A stretch of 64,000 nucleotides of DNA from Alligator mississippiensis (Eukaryota; Chordata; Crocodylia; Alligatoridae): positions 55,129,526 to 55,193,525 of the forward strand of contig NC_081829.1 of NCBI RefSeq assembly GCF_030867095.1. Direction: 5' to 3'. Every line of letters starts with the position of its first letter. Position 1 is the first letter of the stretch. The position numbers and the translations under genes are program-made. Below the pieces are notes generated by a model. That model had not been told where the DNA came from and searched no databases. It saw only the letters and a program-made list of their open reading frames with translations. Below, piece by piece: positions 37,077 to 47,266 of the stretch.

Positions 37077-38769
37077 CAGAGGTCAGCAATTATTTCAGGT
37101 GGAGGGCTGCTTAACAAGTTTTGGCAAGCTGTTGGGGGCCACATAGGTAGCCCTACCCTTTGGCACTTGCCCCACCCTTTGGCCACCACATTGGGATCAG
37201 AAGTCCTGCCCCCTAACCCTTGACCTTTGCCACCAGAAGTCCCTCCCCCCAAAAATACTGCTTTTGGGAGTGGGGGTTGCCATCTTAGAACCAGAAAACA
37301 ACCAAATCATCATTCGGAAGTCAAACAGCTACTGTAATATATTTAATTTTATTACAAAAAATATTTGTCACAACTTGTGTTTGTGTACTGTATATAGAAG
37401 GAATTGCATAATAACTCAAAACCAAAGTCTCACTCTTATATTTTGAGTGTATAGTGAGGTGTGGGTGGGGCTGGGGGTGGTGGGGTGTATGGTAAGATGT
37501 GTATGTATGGTGGAGTGTGAGGGTGTGGCTGGGTAGGGGGAATAAGGTATGTTGGGGTGTATGTATGTCAGTGGGGGTTATGGGGCAGGGTGTAGATGTG
37601 TGGGGTGTGGACGTGAGGGAGGGTGGGGGGGTGTAGGGACCCCACATACATTTCCCCTATGGCATGCAGCCCCTGCTACTGGCAGCAGCAGCAGGCAGGG
37701 AGGTCAGGGCACTCGTGCCTGGTGCTGGCATTTGGTGGGCTGTGGCTTTGGCCAGCGCTGCACGCTGGGGTGGGAGGGAGTGCAGTCTCCCTGGCCGCCT
37801 CTATTGCTGAGGCTCCACACTGCACTCTTCCATCTCCCACACTCGCAGCAAGGGAAGCCCGTTAGGAGTAGAGGGAGCCCCAACCCCTGCTTCCCTACAG
37901 AGTCCAGTGCGGGGGCTTCCCTGCTGCAAGTGTTGGAGCTGCAGGCACGCGACGTACAGCCCCTGTGATAGAGGTGGCCAGTGTTGTGTGGGGGCCGAGG
38001 AGCACAGCCTGCCCAGCCACCTCCAGCACAGGGGCTCCATGCTGCAGGCCTGCAGCTCCTGCACTTGCAGTGGGGAAGCCTTGCACTGGGCTCAGCAGGG
38101 AAGTAGGAGGCAGGGCTCCCTACACTCCCAGCAGAGTGCATGTGCAGCAGGGGTGGGGAAGGCAGTAGGCTCCAGTGTGGGGCTTCCCCCCCAACCATGT
38201 GCAGCACTGGCCAAAGCCATGCCCCACTGGGTGCCTGCACCTGGCATGAGCACCCTGACATCCCCACCTGCTGCTCCTACCAGCAGCAGGGACTGCATAC
38301 CATGGCAGGAGTGTGGGGGTCCCTACACCCCCCACCCTCACACCCCCACCCTGCCCAACCAAGCTCCATGCTCCTGCTGCCCCTCTAGGTGCAAGCTCTA
38401 TGCTGCACTCCACGCTTCAGCCCAGCTTTAACTCCACTGCCCCCCCACACCTTCCCCACTGTTTTCCTACCTGCTGCTCTGAGCGAGTTGGGCTTCCAGG
38501 AAGCCTAGCAGGTTCCAATGGGGCAGCTACAGCAGGAGCACTACCCAGAAGCTGCTGATGGCTGGGCAGGGCCCTTGCTTTCAAGAGGGTAGGAGCAAGG
38601 CACAATAGGGTATGCTGGGTGGGGGCACGGTGTACACATGGGAGCCTCACTCCGAGCCTCATGAAGGAAAGGGCTGGGCAGGGCACAGTTTGTTAGGGGG
38701 TGCTGCAGACTGGGTGAAAGTGCCTGGCAGGCTGGATCCGGCCTGTGGGTAGTATTTTGACCACCCCTG
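37077..38769. mobile_element. 1.7-kb hAT-like non-autonomous element with GT-rich and palindromic interior
   Basis: Flanked by GAATAGAC (37069-37076) and GAATAGAT (38770-38777). Termini are CAGAGGTCAGCAATTA and, in reverse complement, CAGGGGTGGTCAAAAT. The subterminal CAGGCTGGATCCGGCC is typical of this hAT group. Inside, 37620-37780 and 38198-38340 are imperfect inverted copies (GCATGCAGCCCCTGCT against GCATACCATGG...AGCAGGGACTGC, and TGGCTTTGGCCAGCGCTGCA against its complement). A GT-rich tract occupies 37440-37620. The right part matches 1-822. The many open frames are composition artefacts. Confidence 0.85.
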
Positions 38770-38949
38770 GAATAGATATTCACTTTTGATTCTGAAAATG
38801 CAGTCACATGCCTGCAGTGGCCCAGGCCAGAAGCCAGGGGTCACTAGAGCATGCCTCCCTGCTTAGCTGGACCAGACAGCTTTGGGCTAAGGCTAACCTG
38901 CCCACCCTGTGAAGGGGGTTTGCAGGGGAGGTTCAAAATAGCCAGGGAT

Positions 38950-39467
38950 GCTGGAGGACTGCCACGTGGCCCCAGAGCCTGCACAGCTGCTGCTACTGCC
39001 AGTGAGTGCATTTTTTTTTTTTTTTAATGACTGGGATGCTGGGGGTGGGTGGGGTGGCCATCAGGGGCAGGGCCAGGCAGGGGAGCAATCGGGGAGTAGG
39101 TGTTTCACGGGGGAGCTCTGCCAAGAGGCCCCAGAGCCCCTACAGCCAGTGAGTGTGGGGCTTTTTTTTTAATGTTTTTAAGTTTTGAGACTAGGCTATG
39201 GCCGGGTGGGGAATGGGGCCAGGCAGGGCAGCCATAGGGGCTTCTCTCATGGCTCCCTCCACCCAGGGAGAGGCAGGCACAGTCGGTGGAGCCACCCAGC
39301 TGTGCCTGCCTCTCCCCAGCCAATCCAAATCACTGAATCAGCGCCAAATCTTTGGAAGCTGATTCGACTGAATTGATTCAGGACAGTAATCCAAATCTCC
39401 GAATCAAATCACTGTCCTCTGAATTGGCTGAATCCAAATCAAATACTTCCCTATTCACACAAGCCTA
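38950..39467 (-). mobile_element. Partial copy of the TAGG-CTGTGCGAAGC foldback family
   Basis: The right end CACACAAGCCTA is the reverse complement of TAGGCTTGTGTG, the family terminus, and is preceded by the GATTCGG/CAAATC-type subterminal sequence of 10318-11111 in the opposite orientation. Two tandem units with GCCAGTGAGTG followed by T-runs (about 39000 and 39145) match the arm units there. The other terminus and target duplication were not resolved; the element may extend left towards 38780. Confidence 0.65.
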
Positions 39468-40914
39468 ATGCTGGTCCCCGGATTTCCACCTTGTACTTTA
39501 AACTTGTTATCCGAAAGTATTCTGCTGGTAATGTTTGAAGCGGGTTTATGATAGGAACATAACCATCATTCTTAGCTTGCCAACCACACTGGTCAGGTGA
39601 TGGCCATGGTGGATTAGGTTCAAGTGCACTTCACCAGATGATACTTTGATAATTGGCTCTACATAAATGGTGCACAATGGAGTCGTATATAGGTGGAAGT
39701 TTATCCAGAGCTTTTCCTTGATGGCATACTTTCACCATCCAGAAGGGTCATGAAAGATGTTGATGGCTGATACAACAACGCAACAAACTTTTCTACACAA
39801 CTTTACAAATCCTTATCAATGTCAGGCCTACTTCCTAGACCTGCCAATAGATGTGGATGTTAAATGAACACTTTCCAAGCAGTTTTCCTAGTGTGACCAC
39901 TAAACTGGTTGGCAGTGTCATAACCATTGGCACCGTAGAATCCAACTAGAGATGTACAGACTAGCTCGGGCAATTCTGACACAATATCATGAACTGAAAT
40001 GAATCTTACTCAGTTGCTTCTTTTCATCTAAAGCTCAGGTGCAAGATTATGCCATAGAATAAGTACCAGTATGTGTGTGTCATCACAGGTGAATACTAAG
40101 AGTATCCCTGACCAACTGTATGTTTGCTGAGTAAGAGCATTCTTGTGTCTACATCTTCTTGCTGTTAATGCAGTTGTGAAGCATCACATGAACTGGAGTG
40201 CTCTGCTTTTCCATCAGGGAAACTACCAACAACGAGTACTTATTAATTTTGGAAACATTGGCACGATTCCTTAAAAGCTCCTCACTTAGAAAATTAAATG
40301 GTTTAGTTTGCTGGTAAGGATATGAAACTACTTCATGATGCTGGTAATGGAAGAGATCTGCTGCTAATGATTCTGCAGAACAGCCTAGTAGTTTGAGTCC
40401 ATAATATTCATGTGCTTGCCTTTATGGATGGTGATATGTATCAACTGAAGACAACATTCAGTCGATTGCATGTGTTGGAATAGTTGGCAAATACTTGTAC
40501 AAAGGAATCAGCCAAATCTCCAAATGTTCATGCAGTTTTCAGCTTTTCTATTCTCTGTACAAGAGCTATGTCATCAATAATAACAGCTGATTTCTTGGAA
40601 GTAGCATCTAGCAGAACAATTACTGCAAGATCCATGACAAAGTTGCTTTGTCACCCACATGGAGTGATTTGTCATGTTTAAAAACTGATGGAGGGTATCC
40701 AGGCAGTTTGTGCTATAGGAGAGAGTGCATGTCAAACCTTCTAACTGCTGTGAGTAGCCTTTGCTGGATCTCCTTTGCATTCTGTGTCTGTTTCATTTTG
40801 ATGCACTATCCCACTGTTGACTTTACATCCTTGAAGATTTTCAATTTTGATTTGAGTATGTTTGCATAGAAACTCTTGGTAGCATTTGCAGTACAACGTT
40901 TGTTATGTGCATTG
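39468..40914 (-). pseudogene. Transposon protein remnant, C-terminal part with PIN/XPG-like motifs
   Basis: Minus-strand reading from 40914 downwards, with frameshifts and stops. It gives LLTAVRRFDMHSLL and GYPPSVFKHDKSL near 40780-40660, then IDDIALVQRIEKLKT and FGDLADSFVQVFANYSN near 40590-40480. About 39955-39880 it gives GFYGANGYDTANQFSGHTRK followed by TAWKVF, then FVALLYQPSTS, LPPIYDSIVHHL and, close to the end, EPNPPWPSPDQCGWQ. In the family I recall, the corresponding stretch is FHALTGCDT followed by KKTAW, the DNA-nuclease-like (PIN/XPG) core, and then a helical segment ending in a PLPSP..WGW motif. Cys of GCDT is replaced by Tyr here. No intact frame remains; it is a pseudogene. Confidence 0.6.
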
Positions 40915-42014
40915 CATAGGTGGCGGAAGGAGGAGAACTAACTGGGCTCAGCCCTGCCAAATGCAGGGCAGTAGGTACGGCTGGAGGTCATGGCAGCATG
41001 GCAGCCAGGCAAGGCTACTGCAGCAGGGGGTAGCGGCACGCACACTCAGATACCCTGCGGTGTGCAGCCAGGACGATCCCAGCCAACCCAGCAGGCAAGT
41101 AATTTTCTTTCTTTACCTGGGCTTGGGGTGGGGGAGGCAGATTGAAACCCCCACAGTGCAAGAGGCAATGGGGTAGGGGCAGGGAAAATCATTCACCCCT
41201 ACCCCTGCCCTGCTCTGTGCTGCACTGTGGAGATTGTCCCATGACCCGGCCTGGCCAGGACCCCATTCACAGTGAACGGGGCCCTGACCGGGCTGGGTCG
41301 TGGGACAGTCAGGGCCTGGCGGCTTGTCCAGAGGTATGGTGCAGTGCTGGGGAGTCAAAGGGCGGGGCATGTGGCCCTGTGATCTGTGCACAGGGCAAGA
41401 GCAGGCTGTAGCTGCAAGCTGGGCTCTGCTCCTTGCTTCCATGCCTCACTGCTGCTCTTTTGAAAGTGATGCTGCCTGGCCCACCCAGAGGTGGGATGCA
41501 CATGGCGGCATCTGCCATTTTCAAAGCAGTGGGAGCAAGGAGGCAAGGAGCCCTTCAGCCCGGTGGTGCAGCCAAAGCTGGCCCCACTCCAGCCCCTGGC
41601 TCTGGGTCCTCCCCAGGCAGTGCACAGCCGAGGCTGGGGCAGGGAAGCAGCCGGGGCCAGTGCACCCGGGGCTGCTGGAGCCAGGAGGAAGCCGGTGCTG
41701 GTGCATTTGGAGCTGCTGGGGCCGGGAGCTGGTGCAGCCAGGGCTGGGAGGCAGCCAGGACTGGGGCCCACTGGGGTCGCAGGCCACTGGGGCTGTGGGC
41801 ATTGCAACTGGGGCCAGGAGGCAGCCAGGACCAGGGGCCAGTGCAGCCAGGGCTGGGAGGTAGCCGGAGCTGGTGTGGCACTGGGCAACGCCACTCCTCC
41901 CCTGTGGTCCTTTCCCCTCCCACCACAGACTTTCCCATGGGGGGGTCATGTGTGCATGCATGCACGCGTGCATGCTTAGCCCCCCCACCCCCCAAATTTC
42001 TTCCTCTACCTATG
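40915..42014. mobile_element. 1.1-kb hAT-like element with CATAGGTGG termini, inserted in the transposon gene
   Basis: Flanked by GTGCATTG (40907-40914) and GTGCATTC (42015-42022), 7 of 8 identical. Termini are CATAGGTGGCGGAAGGAGGA and, in reverse complement, CATAGGTAGAGGAAGAAAT. The GC-rich interior (PG-rich frames on both strands, runs of GGGGCCAG and GCAGCCAG) has no recognisable protein. A GCATGCATGCACGCGTGCATGC alternating purine-pyrimidine stretch lies near 41954. Confidence 0.82.
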
Positions 42015-42243
42015 GTGCATTCAGAATGTCTAATGTGATATCTGACACAACATCTCCTGTAGAAACACATAACAGTTCATTGTTGGAAACCTTAAATAAA
42101 TGGAACCTTTCAAACTGCTCTTGTAACAACTTGACATCATTGTAATCTTGTTTTAGTCATGTCCTTTCTATTTCATTATTATTGAAAGATGTTGTTGTAT
42201 TTATCCCAAACATTTGATTTACTATCTCAGCTAGGCGACCTTT
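42015..42243 (-). pseudogene. Transposon protein remnant, middle segment
   Basis: Short minus-strand remnant between the CR1 block and the hAT element. It reads GRLAEIVNQMFGINTTTSF, then FNNNEIE, then KVSNNELLCVSTGDVV with stops. Position and orientation fit the region between the GGFH motif segment and the C-terminal segment of the same protein. Confidence 0.5.
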
Positions 42244-42245
42244 TT

Positions 42246-42810
42246 CATAGATTCATAGATGTTAGAGTCAGAAGGGACCTCAGTAGGTCATTGAGTCTGA
42301 CCCCCTGCCCTGGGTAGGAAAGAGCACTGGGGTCAGACAACCCCAGCTAGATGATGTCCAGTCTCCTCTTGAAGACCTCCTAGGTAGGGGTGAGCACCAC
42401 CTCCCTTGGAAGCCCATTCCAGATTCTGGCAACCTTTACTGTGAAGAAGTTCTTTCTAATGTCCAACTTAAACCTGCTCTCCATCAATTTGTGGCCATTG
42501 TTCCTAATTACTCCAGGGGGTGCCCTAGTAAAGAGAGTATCTCCTATTCCCTGCTGCCCTCCCCTGATGAATTGATAGGCAGCCACAAGATCACCTCTCA
42601 GCCTTCTTTTGTGAAGGCTGAAGAGATCTAGGTCCCTCAGTCTGTCCTCGTAGGGCCTCACCTACAGGCCTCTGACCATATGAGTGGCCCTCCCCAAACC
42701 CTCTCAAGATTCTCCGCATCCCTTCTGAAGTGCCGTGCCCAAAACTGGATGCAGTACTCCAACTGCAGTCTGACCAGTGCTGCATAGAGGGGAAGCATCA
42801 CCTCCCTAGT
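42246..42810 (-). mobile_element. CR1 LINE, 5'-truncated, minus strand
   Basis: Begins at the 3' tail TTCATAGATTCATAGATGTT and runs on the minus strand through ORF2 C-terminal motifs WNGLPREVV, RLDIRKNFFTVK, NNGHKL and LFSLHKRRLRGDLVAAYQF. It ends abruptly where the tail of a second CR1 starts (42811). Closely related to the copy at 8786-9282. Confidence 0.93.
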
Positions 42811-45326
42811 TTCATAGTTTCATAGTTGAAAGGGTCGGAAAGGACCCGAGCAGATCATCAAGTCCGACCCTCTGCCATGGGCAGGAAAGAATGCTGGAGT
42901 CAAATGACCCCAGCAAGGTATCTATCTAGCCTCCTTTTGAAGACCCCCCAGGGTAGGAGCGAGCACCATTTCCCTTGGAAGTTGGTTCCAGACCCTAGCC
43001 GCCCTGACTCTGAAATAGTGCCTCCTGATATCTAGCCTAAATCTACTGTCTGTCAACTTATGGCCGTTATTTCTTGTTACTCCCAGTAGTGCTCGGGAGA
43101 ACAGGGACTCTCCCATTGCCTGCTGGTCTCCCTTGGCCAGTTTATAGATGGCCACCAGATCCTCTCTCAGCCTTCTCTTGTGGAGGCTGAACAGGTTCAG
43201 GTCCCATAGCCTCTCCTCATAGGGCCTGCCCTGCTGCCCCCTGGCCATGCAAGTGGCCCTCCTCTGGACCGTCTCCATGCTATCCACATGCCTCCTGAAG
43301 TGCGGCGCCCAGAACTGGACGCAGTTCTCCAACTGCAGCCTGACCAATGTTGCATAGAGGGGGAGGATCACCTCCTTGGACCTGCTTGTGATGCATCTTA
43401 AAAAAGGACTTTTGTTATCTTTGATCCTGGTCACCTGTCCCAGTTCTGTCTCCGCCTTAGCCTTCCTAACAGCCCCCCAACAATCCCAAGCAATGGAGGT
43501 ATAGTCCTCCCTGGTGATGGCCCCTCCCTTCTATTGGGTGTATGCCTCCTTCTTAGCTTTGAGACATTCCTGGATGCTTTTGGTGAGCCATGGGGGCTTT
43601 TGAGCACTCTTGCCCCCTTGGATCCATGTTGGGATTGTCACCCTTTGGGCTTGAAGGATCGTCTCCTTCAGGAACGACCACTCTTCTTGGACTCCCAACT
43701 CCCCTTCCCTCCAGGACCTCAGTGCCTCCCCGACTTGTCTTCTTAGCTCAATGAAATCCGCCCTCCTGAAATCCAGGGCGGCTGCCTTGCTGCAGGCCTT
43801 TGCCACCCTGTGCTGGATGATGAATTCCAATATGTGATGATCGCTATTACCCAGGTGATTGAGCACCCACAGTCCCCTCACCAGGTCGTCGCTTGTGGCC
43901 AGGACCAGATCCAACAAGGCATTTCCCTTGGTGGGACTGTGCACCTCCTGGGTTAGATGGAGGTCCTGTAACATGACTAGGAACCTACATGAGCGGTCTG
44001 GCTGACTGCTCTTCCCAGCAAGTGTCCGGATAGTTTAGGTCACCCATGATGACCACATCCTTTGACTTAGCTGCATCCGCGAGCTGACCTGAGAATTCCC
44101 AGTCTAGCTCTTCTCCCTGGTTGGATGGTCTGTAGTAGACCCACACCTTTAAGTCCCTTTCCCCCCAACCCCCTTGTATTCTGACCTGGAGCAGTTTAGT
44201 CTGCCCCTCCTCTGACCCAGTGCTGCTCGTTGAGGATGTGAATTGTTCTTTGACATAGAGTGCCACACCCCAACCTTTCCTCCCCGTTCTATCCCGCCTG
44301 TACAGCCTATAGCCCTTGATGTTCACTGCCCAGTCGTGCGTTGGATCCCACCATGTTTTGGTGAGCCCCCTTATGTCTGGGTTTGTGTTAGCTAGTAGGG
44401 GGCAAATTCCTCCTGCTTGTTCCCCATACTATGAGCATTAGTGTATAGGCATTTAAGGCCTCCTGAAGGTGTATGTACTGCCCCCCTAATCCCAGAACTA
44501 TCCAGGTCTCTTACCTGGGGATTTCTTGTGCTCATTGTCAGTCTTGGCTGGGCTGTTCTTGTGGGTGATACTTGGTTTGGTGTTCCGAGGCTTCCTCTGA
44601 CCTCATCCTCCCCTTCCCCCAACAAGCCTAGTTTAAAACCTGCAAGAGGAGATCAATCAACCTGAAAGATAACACATGCTTACCTTTGGGGGAGAGGTGA
44701 AGCCCACCCCACCCAAGCATGTCTCTTGTCTTAAAGTATGGGTCATGGTCCAAGAAGCCGAAGCCTGCCTCAAGACACCATTCCTGAAGGTGCAAGTTGA
44801 CCTCTCTGATGCAGGTCTCATGGCATCGTCCACGTCCACTCACTGGAAGGACAGATGAGAAGAACACCTGTGCCCCTGTCTCCTTCAGCTTGCCCCCCAG
44901 AGCATGGTAATCCTTCATCAGATAATCTGGGCTTCTCCTGGCCGCATCATTAGTGCCCACATGCATTAGTACCATGGGGTAGTAATCAGTGGGCCGGATA
45001 ATGGCCAGGATCATCTCCATCACATCCTGAATCCTCGCTCCGGGCAGACAGGAGACCTTGCATGTCAAGGGATCCTGGCGACAGATGGGATCCTCTGTAT
45101 CTCTCAGGATGGAGTCACCTATGACGAACATTCGGCATCTCTTCTTCTGGGTCAACTTGCCTCCTTCAGTCTGTTCAGTGCGTGGAGCAGCCTCCTCTCC
45201 AGAGGTTTCCTCCTCTCCTTCCTCCTCCTCTTCCAGTGTCACCAGGGCCTCATACCTGTTCTCCAGCTGGACTGGGGGAACTAGTAATGCACCACTGTGA
45301 GCAGCCCTGGCTCTGGAGCGAACCTT
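42811..45326 (-). mobile_element. CR1 LINE with ORF1 esterase and endonuclease but reverse transcriptase deleted
   Basis: Minus strand, from the junction at about 45326 to the tail TTTCATAGTTTCATAGTTGA at 42811. ORF1 C-terminal half: 45326-44628. ORF2: endonuclease 44480-43531, then a short stretch IKDNKSPFLRCI joined directly to SRSKEVILPLY and YEERLWDLNLFSLHKRRLR (43434-42922). The normal reverse transcriptase between these parts is missing, so the copy is an internal-deletion derivative. It is much less decayed than the transposon it interrupts. Confidence 0.9.
43531..44480 (-). pseudogene. CR1 ORF2 endonuclease (APE-like) domain remnant
   Basis: Minus-strand frames in order: CLYTNAHSMGNKQEE (start of the APE fold), GYRLYRRDRTGRKGWGVALY with the KGWGVALYV strand, VIMGDLNYPDTCWEE carrying the catalytic Asp-Asn of GDLN, then LDLVLATSDDLV and LGNSDHHILEF with the catalytic SDH. 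It continues into the linker KPPWLTKSIQECLKAKKEAY. The domain nicks target DNA to start reverse transcription. There are breaks between 44392 and 44326 and between 43985 and 43974, so it is not a single open frame. Confidence 0.85.
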
Positions 45327-45425
45327 CTGCCATATTGCTTTGAATGTTATCTTGTGTGCTCTGATAGCACAATTGTACAATTTTCCTTTCATTATGTTGG
45401 TGACAGTGTTTTCTGAAAATAACAC
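44628..45425 (-). CDS. CR1 ORF1 C-terminal part with SGNH/GDSL-type esterase domain, fused to host-transposon sequence
   Basis: An open frame of 265 codons. Residues from about 34 are CR1: an acidic linker (EEEEEGEEETSGEE), then the esterase fold with FVIGDSILRDT (nucleophile Ser block), HVGTNDAARR (block III Gly-x-Asn) and GLHLSPKGKHVL, holding the catalytic His near the end. Catalytic-site motifs look intact. CR1 ORF1 esterases of this kind are known and thought to act on lipids or membranes during retrotransposition. The first ~33 codons (from Met at 45425) belong to the interrupted transposon gene and not to CR1, so the frame is an accidental fusion; the true CR1 ORF1 N-terminus is absent. 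Confidence 0.82.
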   Translation of the reverse strand: MLFSENTVTNIMKGKLYNCAIRAHKITFKAIWQKVRSRARAAHSGALLVPPVQLENRYEALVTLEEEEEGEEETSGEEAAPRTEQTEGGKLTQKKRCRMFVIGDSILRDTEDPICRQDPLTCKVSCLPGARIQDVMEMILAIIRPTDYYPMVLMHVGTNDAARRSPDYLMKDYHALGGKLKETGAQVFFSSVLPVSGRGRCHETCIREVNLHLQEWCLEAGFGFLDHDPYFKTRDMLGWGGLHLSPKGKHVLSFRLIDLLLQVLN

Positions 45426-46209
45426 ACTTCCTGTCCAACAGTTCTGAAATGGTTAAATGCTGATCAATTGCTGTTAGGTAAACCATATTGACATGGAAGC
45501 CTCCCAGTCAAATTTTTACTCCTTTAGTCTCTTTTGGCCTAACCCACACAAGTTCATTCACTTTGCAATACAATGTCCAATCAAACGTTATGACTGTGTG
45601 CTGTTGCCCCAGGTGTCCTGCAATTGTTTACATTCCATAATGACAGTCCAAATAATGTCATACTCAGATGCTGGTGCAGGCAGTATGGGATAAAATCCAA
45701 CAGTCAATGGTGGTGAAGTATCATCAGAAAAACTGATTAAATACTGTCCACCCTGGTACAGCATTGTTCTCCTGGCTGTCGGCTGATATTCTAGCCAGTA
45801 CCCATAGTAGCTCTACTGACATATGTTGAATTGCTGTGCTGTTGAGCTTTTCAATCAAGTTACTACCCATACTATGGATGGGTGGTTTCAATGACTTGTT
45901 ATGTGTCATCATTATTGGAACAAATTTGTTAAATTCAGGTGGTACATCTTTCGAGGTTCTTTTCCTTTTTATTATGTTGGTGCTTTCTACAATCTCAGCT
46001 GGTTTCTATGTTCCTCTTTGAAATGCTACAATTTGCATTACATGAAATGTGTGTTTTCCATCCAATGTCTCTTTCAAGATGTCAGTGTTATCCAATGAAA
46101 GTGAACAAAATGACTGGGAACAAGATTCCATGGGTAACTCCATTTTCCTGAAATTCCTTTAAGTTTTTCTCAGCAATGGTAATCTCAGTGCAATGAACTG
46201 TGTCATATG
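45327..46209 (-). pseudogene. Transposon protein remnant with probable DDE-type catalytic region
   Basis: Minus-strand reading, several frames. DNTDILKETLDGKHTFHVMQ lies near 46090-46010. MTHNKSLKPPIHSMGSNLIE, with LLWVLARISADSQENNAVPG and WTVFNQFF, lies in the open stretch 45912-45724. YPILPAPASEYDIIWTVIME is near 45690-45640, VITFDWTLYCKVNELVW near 45595-45545 and LGGFHVNMVYLTAIDQHL near 45510-45450, with one stop just before LGGFH. In the family I recall, these are (D)N.DHNI.TLDGK.TFHGM, P.L.AP, V.TFDQ.LY and LGGFH..M.FL, which carry conserved acidic residues suited to an RNase H-like transposase. This is inference from memory. Confidence 0.62.
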
Positions 46210-47258
46210 TAAGGATCCTGGTTTTCTCTGTTTAAAAATCCCAAATTCTCTCATTAAATGTCTTGAATTCTCTGATTAAAAATCCAAAATCCATGTTTTT
46301 CCATGATTACAATGAAATGCCACTGTATATATAGGTATCAGTTGAACACAATATTTGTGGTGTTGAGCAGCCCTGATATGCCAGTGCCCTGCCCCTGCCA
46401 TTGCCCCTCACTCCCAAGCCACAGGCCCCTGGCCCTGCTGGTACCCTTCACTCCTGACCCACAGTCCCCCACACCCTGGCCCCAACCCCCCAGCATGTGC
46501 AGAAGGGGGTGGGTGGGGAGCATGAGCACAGGTGATGTGTGGTGGGGCAGGGGGGCAGTAGTGATGCTTGAGGGGGTTAGGGGAAGCATGTACTCCCCCC
46601 CCCCCCCGATTTTTTCACCCACAATGGGGCATAGGTCTGCAATCAGGCCAGACCAGGTCCAGGCAGGAGCAGCTGCCACGGCCCAGTGGGCGGGACCCAA
46701 TGTAGGAAGGAACACCGCGCCATTGCTGCCAAAGTGAGGCACCCCCTGAATTCCCAGCAGCAGTGGGGGGCACAACTCCATGCCACTGCTCCTTCCATGC
46801 CTCACTTTGGGAGCCGTGATGGTGTGGTGCTCCCCTCCCACACCAGGTCTTGCCCTCTGGGTCATGGAGGTGGCTCCTGCCCAGAGCTGGTCCAGCCTAC
46901 CTGCAGCCCCATGCCCCGTGCCCTGCTGTAAGCACAGAAATCTGGTGGGGCACAAGCTTCCCCATACATCGCCAGTGCTCCCCCTGCCCTCCCCGCCCCT
47001 ACACATGGCCTATTCTCCCTCCATAGATTTACCTGGAGGGAACTGCAAGAGCTGCTCTCCACCACACTGCCTGGCTGCCACATGCATGTGTGCGTGCACA
47101 CATGCATGTGGTGCCCCCTGCCTCCTGTACCCCGCAATCCCAAGCAGCAGGCTGGAACTCTGCCAGCCTGCAAGGGAAACCCGAGATTTCCTGGGTTTTT
47201 CTTCTTTAAAGAGGAAAATCTGCATTTTTCCATGGCAAATAGAAAACCTGGATCCCTG
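46210..47258. mobile_element. 1.05-kb hAT-like element inserted in the transposon gene
   Basis: Flanked by GTCATATG (46202-46209) and GTCATACT (47259-47266). Termini are TAAGGATCCTGGTTTTCT and, in reverse complement, CAGGGATCCAGGTTTTCT. The interior contains GC-rich repeats, a C-run near 46593-46606 and alternating TGCATGTGTGCGTGCACACA near 47083. The interrupted protein reading stops at YDQ on one side and resumes at YDT on the other, exactly across the target duplication, which supports both the limits and the identity of the host frame. Confidence 0.86.
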
Positions 47259-47266
47259 GTCATACT

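Noticed and set aside
37441..37630. GT-rich tract considered as an interstitial telomere or satellite array
   Set aside because: No TTAGGG units and no regular period; it belongs to the interior of the hAT-like element.
41433..42038. Open frames of 150-200 codons on both strands
   Set aside because: They sit in the GC-rich interior of the hAT-like element 40915-42014 and cross its right terminus.
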